Shown here: positions 14,544 through 15,908 of the stretch, one piece after another
Position numbering within the stretch: position 1 is the first letter of the stretch
Layout of the letters: the number at the start of each line of letters is the position of its first letter
DNA from: an uncultured Bacilli bacterium
Lineage (GTDB): Bacteria > Bacillota_I > Bacilli_A > RF39 > UBA660
Length of the DNA: 15,908 nt
Direction: 5' to 3'
Assembly (NCBI GenBank): GCA_947628725.1
Contig: CANRAQ010000020.1
Span: forward strand, 1 to 15,908
The notes under the pieces: generated by a model
Databases searched by the model: none
Seen by the model: only the letters and a program-made list of their open reading frames with translations
What the model was told of the DNA's origin: nothing
Made by a program: the position numbers and the translations under genes

Positions 14544-15908
14544 TCAAGTAGTTGGCGCAACGACAACGCGGAAAGACCCGTCGCCGACCCAATTGCCACC
14601 GCTGACGACGAAGTTGAACACGCCCGCACCGGTGTCATCGCCGTAGACACCACCACGACCGAACCAAGGGCTACTAGAATCAACAAAGTCCGCGTAATCT
14701 CCGTACCATCCTTCTGTCTCACCTAATGCATGACCTTTGCATTCTGCATCTGTACATGAACTAGTAGAAGTTACACTGTATTTATCATAATATTTAGAAT
14801 CTGGAAATGGTTTTCCATCTGTTTTTTCTCCTGAATTTAGACTTCCATTAAATCCTGAATTATACGTTGCACTATTTCCTGAACGCGGATTACCATTTGA
14901 ATCTGCCAATACGCCCATTACATATTCCCATGCTCCTCCGCTCATATCATATACTCCATATACTGTTCCTGTTGTACTTGCTTTTTGTCCTTTATCTGTA
15001 TTATATGTATTTGTTGTACATGTTGTTGAAGATGAACCTGCACTTGCTGTATCTCCTGCTATACCAGTAATATAACTACTACAATTATTTATATAAACTT
15101 CTTCTTGGTCATTTCCATATTTTCCATATTTACTTTGAGATAAGTATGCTACTGCTCCCCATTCACTGTTTTTCATCATATGGCTATCCGCATTTGTTAC
15201 AAGTGCATTAAATTTTTGTGCGGTAGCAAATTGATTAACAGGTTGTTGATATCTTAATGATGATACATTTGGTAATATATATGGGTCTTGATTTTCATTA
15301 TTACAATTAGCAGTGCTTGCTGATGTATAACATGTGCTATTCTTATCTGTACTTGTTTCAAATTTTCCTACCCATATTCCTGTTAGTTCATCATCACCAA
15401 ATTTAAATGCTGGATGTACTGTATATCCTTCTGTTGCATTTGTACCTTTCCCACTTATAAAGTTTACTGATATTTCTTGTTCTTTTGTTCCTATTTTGTA
15501 TTCATATCTTGGTATCCATACAAACATTGCTCTTACATCTGTATCTAAATTTAATGCTTGACCTTCTGACTTTGCCTTTCCTGCATCTGTTAATATTACT
15601 GCATTTGCCCAATTATATTGATCATAGTTATACCATGTATCTGATGTATCTGCTATAACCCATGCATTATCTTTATAAACTACTGGTGTCATTCCTACTA
15701 GTTCTGGTGCATTTGGTTCTTGTTCTTTTTTACTATTTCCATCTTTTATTTTTAGATTGCCTTTTTCATCTGTTTCTAATACTACATCTTTATATGTTAA
15801 GTCTTCTACTTTCTTTACTATTCCTCTTTCAAATGTTATAGTTCCATCTGTTGGTTTTTCTCCATCTACTTCTACTACTAATTCTTCTCCATCACAAAGT
15901 AGATTTCC
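14544..15908 (-). CDS. DGR target protein: C-type-lectin/FGE-fold variable surface protein, pilin-like N-part (partial)
   Basis: The frame is open to the right window edge; 454 residues are visible and the N-terminus is missing. A Met at 15692 is internal: the frame continues 72 codons beyond it and no ribosome binding site was seen. Visible residues 1-57 (LLCDGEELVVEVDGEKP, DGTITFERG, VEDLTYKD) resemble the head of type IV pilins from gut Firmicutes. A short Lys/Glu/Pro linker follows. From about 73 an FGE-sulfatase/C-type-lectin fold begins: FVWIPRYEYKI, GIWVGKFETS, HMMKNSEWGAVAYLS, YGVYDMSGGAWEYVMG and a GFRV-like end, SFRVVVAP. The VR covers residues 405-454. Several cysteines suggest extracellular disulfides. 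Expected role is variable ligand binding at the cell surface. The pilin part is inferred; the FGE fold and VR are well supported. Confidence 0.88.
   Translation of the reverse strand, partial: GNLLCDGEELVVEVDGEKPTDGTITFERGIVKKVEDLTYKDVVLETDEKGNLKIKDGNSKKEQEPNAPELVGMTPVVYKDNAWVIADTSDTWYNYDQYNWANAVILTDAGKAKSEGQALNLDTDVRAMFVWIPRYEYKIGTKEQEISVNFISGKGTNATEGYTVHPAFKFGDDELTGIWVGKFETSTDKNSTCYTSASTANCNNENQDPYILPNVSSLRYQQPVNQFATAQKFNALVTNADSHMMKNSEWGAVAYLSQSKYGKYGNDQEEVYINNCSSYITGIAGDTASAGSSSTTCTTNTYNTDKGQKASTTGTVYGVYDMSGGAWEYVMGVLADSNGNPRSGNSATYNSGFNGSLNSGEKTDGKPFPDSKYYDKYSVTSTSSCTDAECKGHALGETEGWYGDYADFVDSSSPWFGRGGVYGDDTGAGVFNFVVSGGNWVGDGSFRVVVAPTT
14548..14697 (-). repeat. DGR variable repeat (VR)
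   Basis: This 150-bp copy forms the last 50 codons of the target gene, ending two bases before the stop codon. Compared with the TR in coding sense, 30 substitutions fall on TR adenines and 3 on other bases, with no gaps. They change 18 residues (mostly Asn to Gly, Val, Asp or Ser, and Lys to Gly). Constant blocks such as SSPWF, GNW and SFRVVVAPTT frame the variable ones. The 3' 29 bp are identical to the TR. Confidence 0.92.

Larger units (their letters stand above)
14021..15908 (-). mobile_element. Diversity-generating retroelement, partial (target gene, VR, hairpins, TR)
   Basis: The order on the minus strand is target gene with terminal VR, inverted repeat, second hairpin, TR, structured RNA tail and terminator. 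This matches known DGR layouts, except that the reverse transcriptase and accessory avd genes do not follow the TR; glmS lies there instead in the opposite orientation. They may be upstream of the target gene beyond 15908 or act in trans from another locus. I saw no integrase, phage gene or attachment site, so the element looks resident in the chromosome. Confidence 0.85.

Noticed and set aside
14211..14697. VR and TR as a simple gene-fragment duplication or CRISPR-like repeat
   Set aside because: Ordinary duplication would not restrict 30 of 33 differences to one base on one strand, and there are only two copies without spacers.
14463..14726. Open frames in both strands across the VR (plus 14463-14726, minus 14498-14722)
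   Set aside because: They exist because the VR and its flank are GC-richer and stop-poor; they have no ribosome binding site or family pattern and overlap the well-supported target gene in another frame.
1..15908. Mycoplasma genetic code (TGA as tryptophan)
   Set aside because: Several genes end sensibly at TGA (PilC-like, dnaG, DGR target) and tryptophan is encoded by TGG throughout.

Overview
The window is a strongly AT-rich, standard-code (TGA is a stop), Firmicutes-type chromosome segment. Gene content (dnaG-rpoD-trmK operon, a YqfQ-like protein, comEA-comEC, a glmS ribozyme, PilD/PilC-type pilus genes) points to an uncultured Bacilli lineage, perhaps a gut Mollicutes-related/RF39-like group; that placement is inference.

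Layout. 1-386 (+): acidic C-terminal tail of an unidentified protein. 433-2899 (-): type IV pilus/competence pseudopilus pair, a PilC/GspF-type platform protein with an unusually long N-terminal extension and the prepilin peptidase. 3022-3375 (+): small YqfQ-like protein. 3416-6865 (-): macromolecular-synthesis operon dnaG, rpoD, trmK, with overlapping genes. 7019-7450 (-): unidentified protein behind a near-consensus promoter that carries a perfect dyad between -35 and -10. 7513-8442 (-): UV-damage endonuclease UvsE, divergent from a DUF6512-like membrane protein (8482-9018, +), with only 39 bp between the start codons. 9202-11932 (-): competence DNA-uptake genes comEA and comEC. 12240-13991 (+): glmS, preceded by a consensus-like promoter and a compact glmS ribozyme.

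The most notable region is 14021-15908. It holds the target side of a diversity-generating retroelement (DGR). A 150-bp template repeat (TR, 14211-14360) and a 150-bp variable repeat (VR, 14548-14697) align without gaps. Read on the minus strand, 30 of 47 TR adenines are replaced in the VR, against only 3 of 103 other positions. The VR is the 3' end of a gene open to the window edge, encoding a formylglycine-generating-enzyme/C-type-lectin fold protein. Its visible N-terminal part resembles the head of gut-Firmicutes type IV pilins. No reverse transcriptase or avd gene lies in the window. A 14-bp perfect hairpin, another 12-bp hairpin, and a structured, terminator-ended stretch downstream of the TR suggest a dedicated TR RNA.

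Working picture (inference): the prepilin peptidase and PilC-like platform could assemble surface fibres, and ComEA/ComEC could import DNA. The DGR would diversify the tip of a pilin-like surface protein, with its reverse transcriptase supplied from outside the window.
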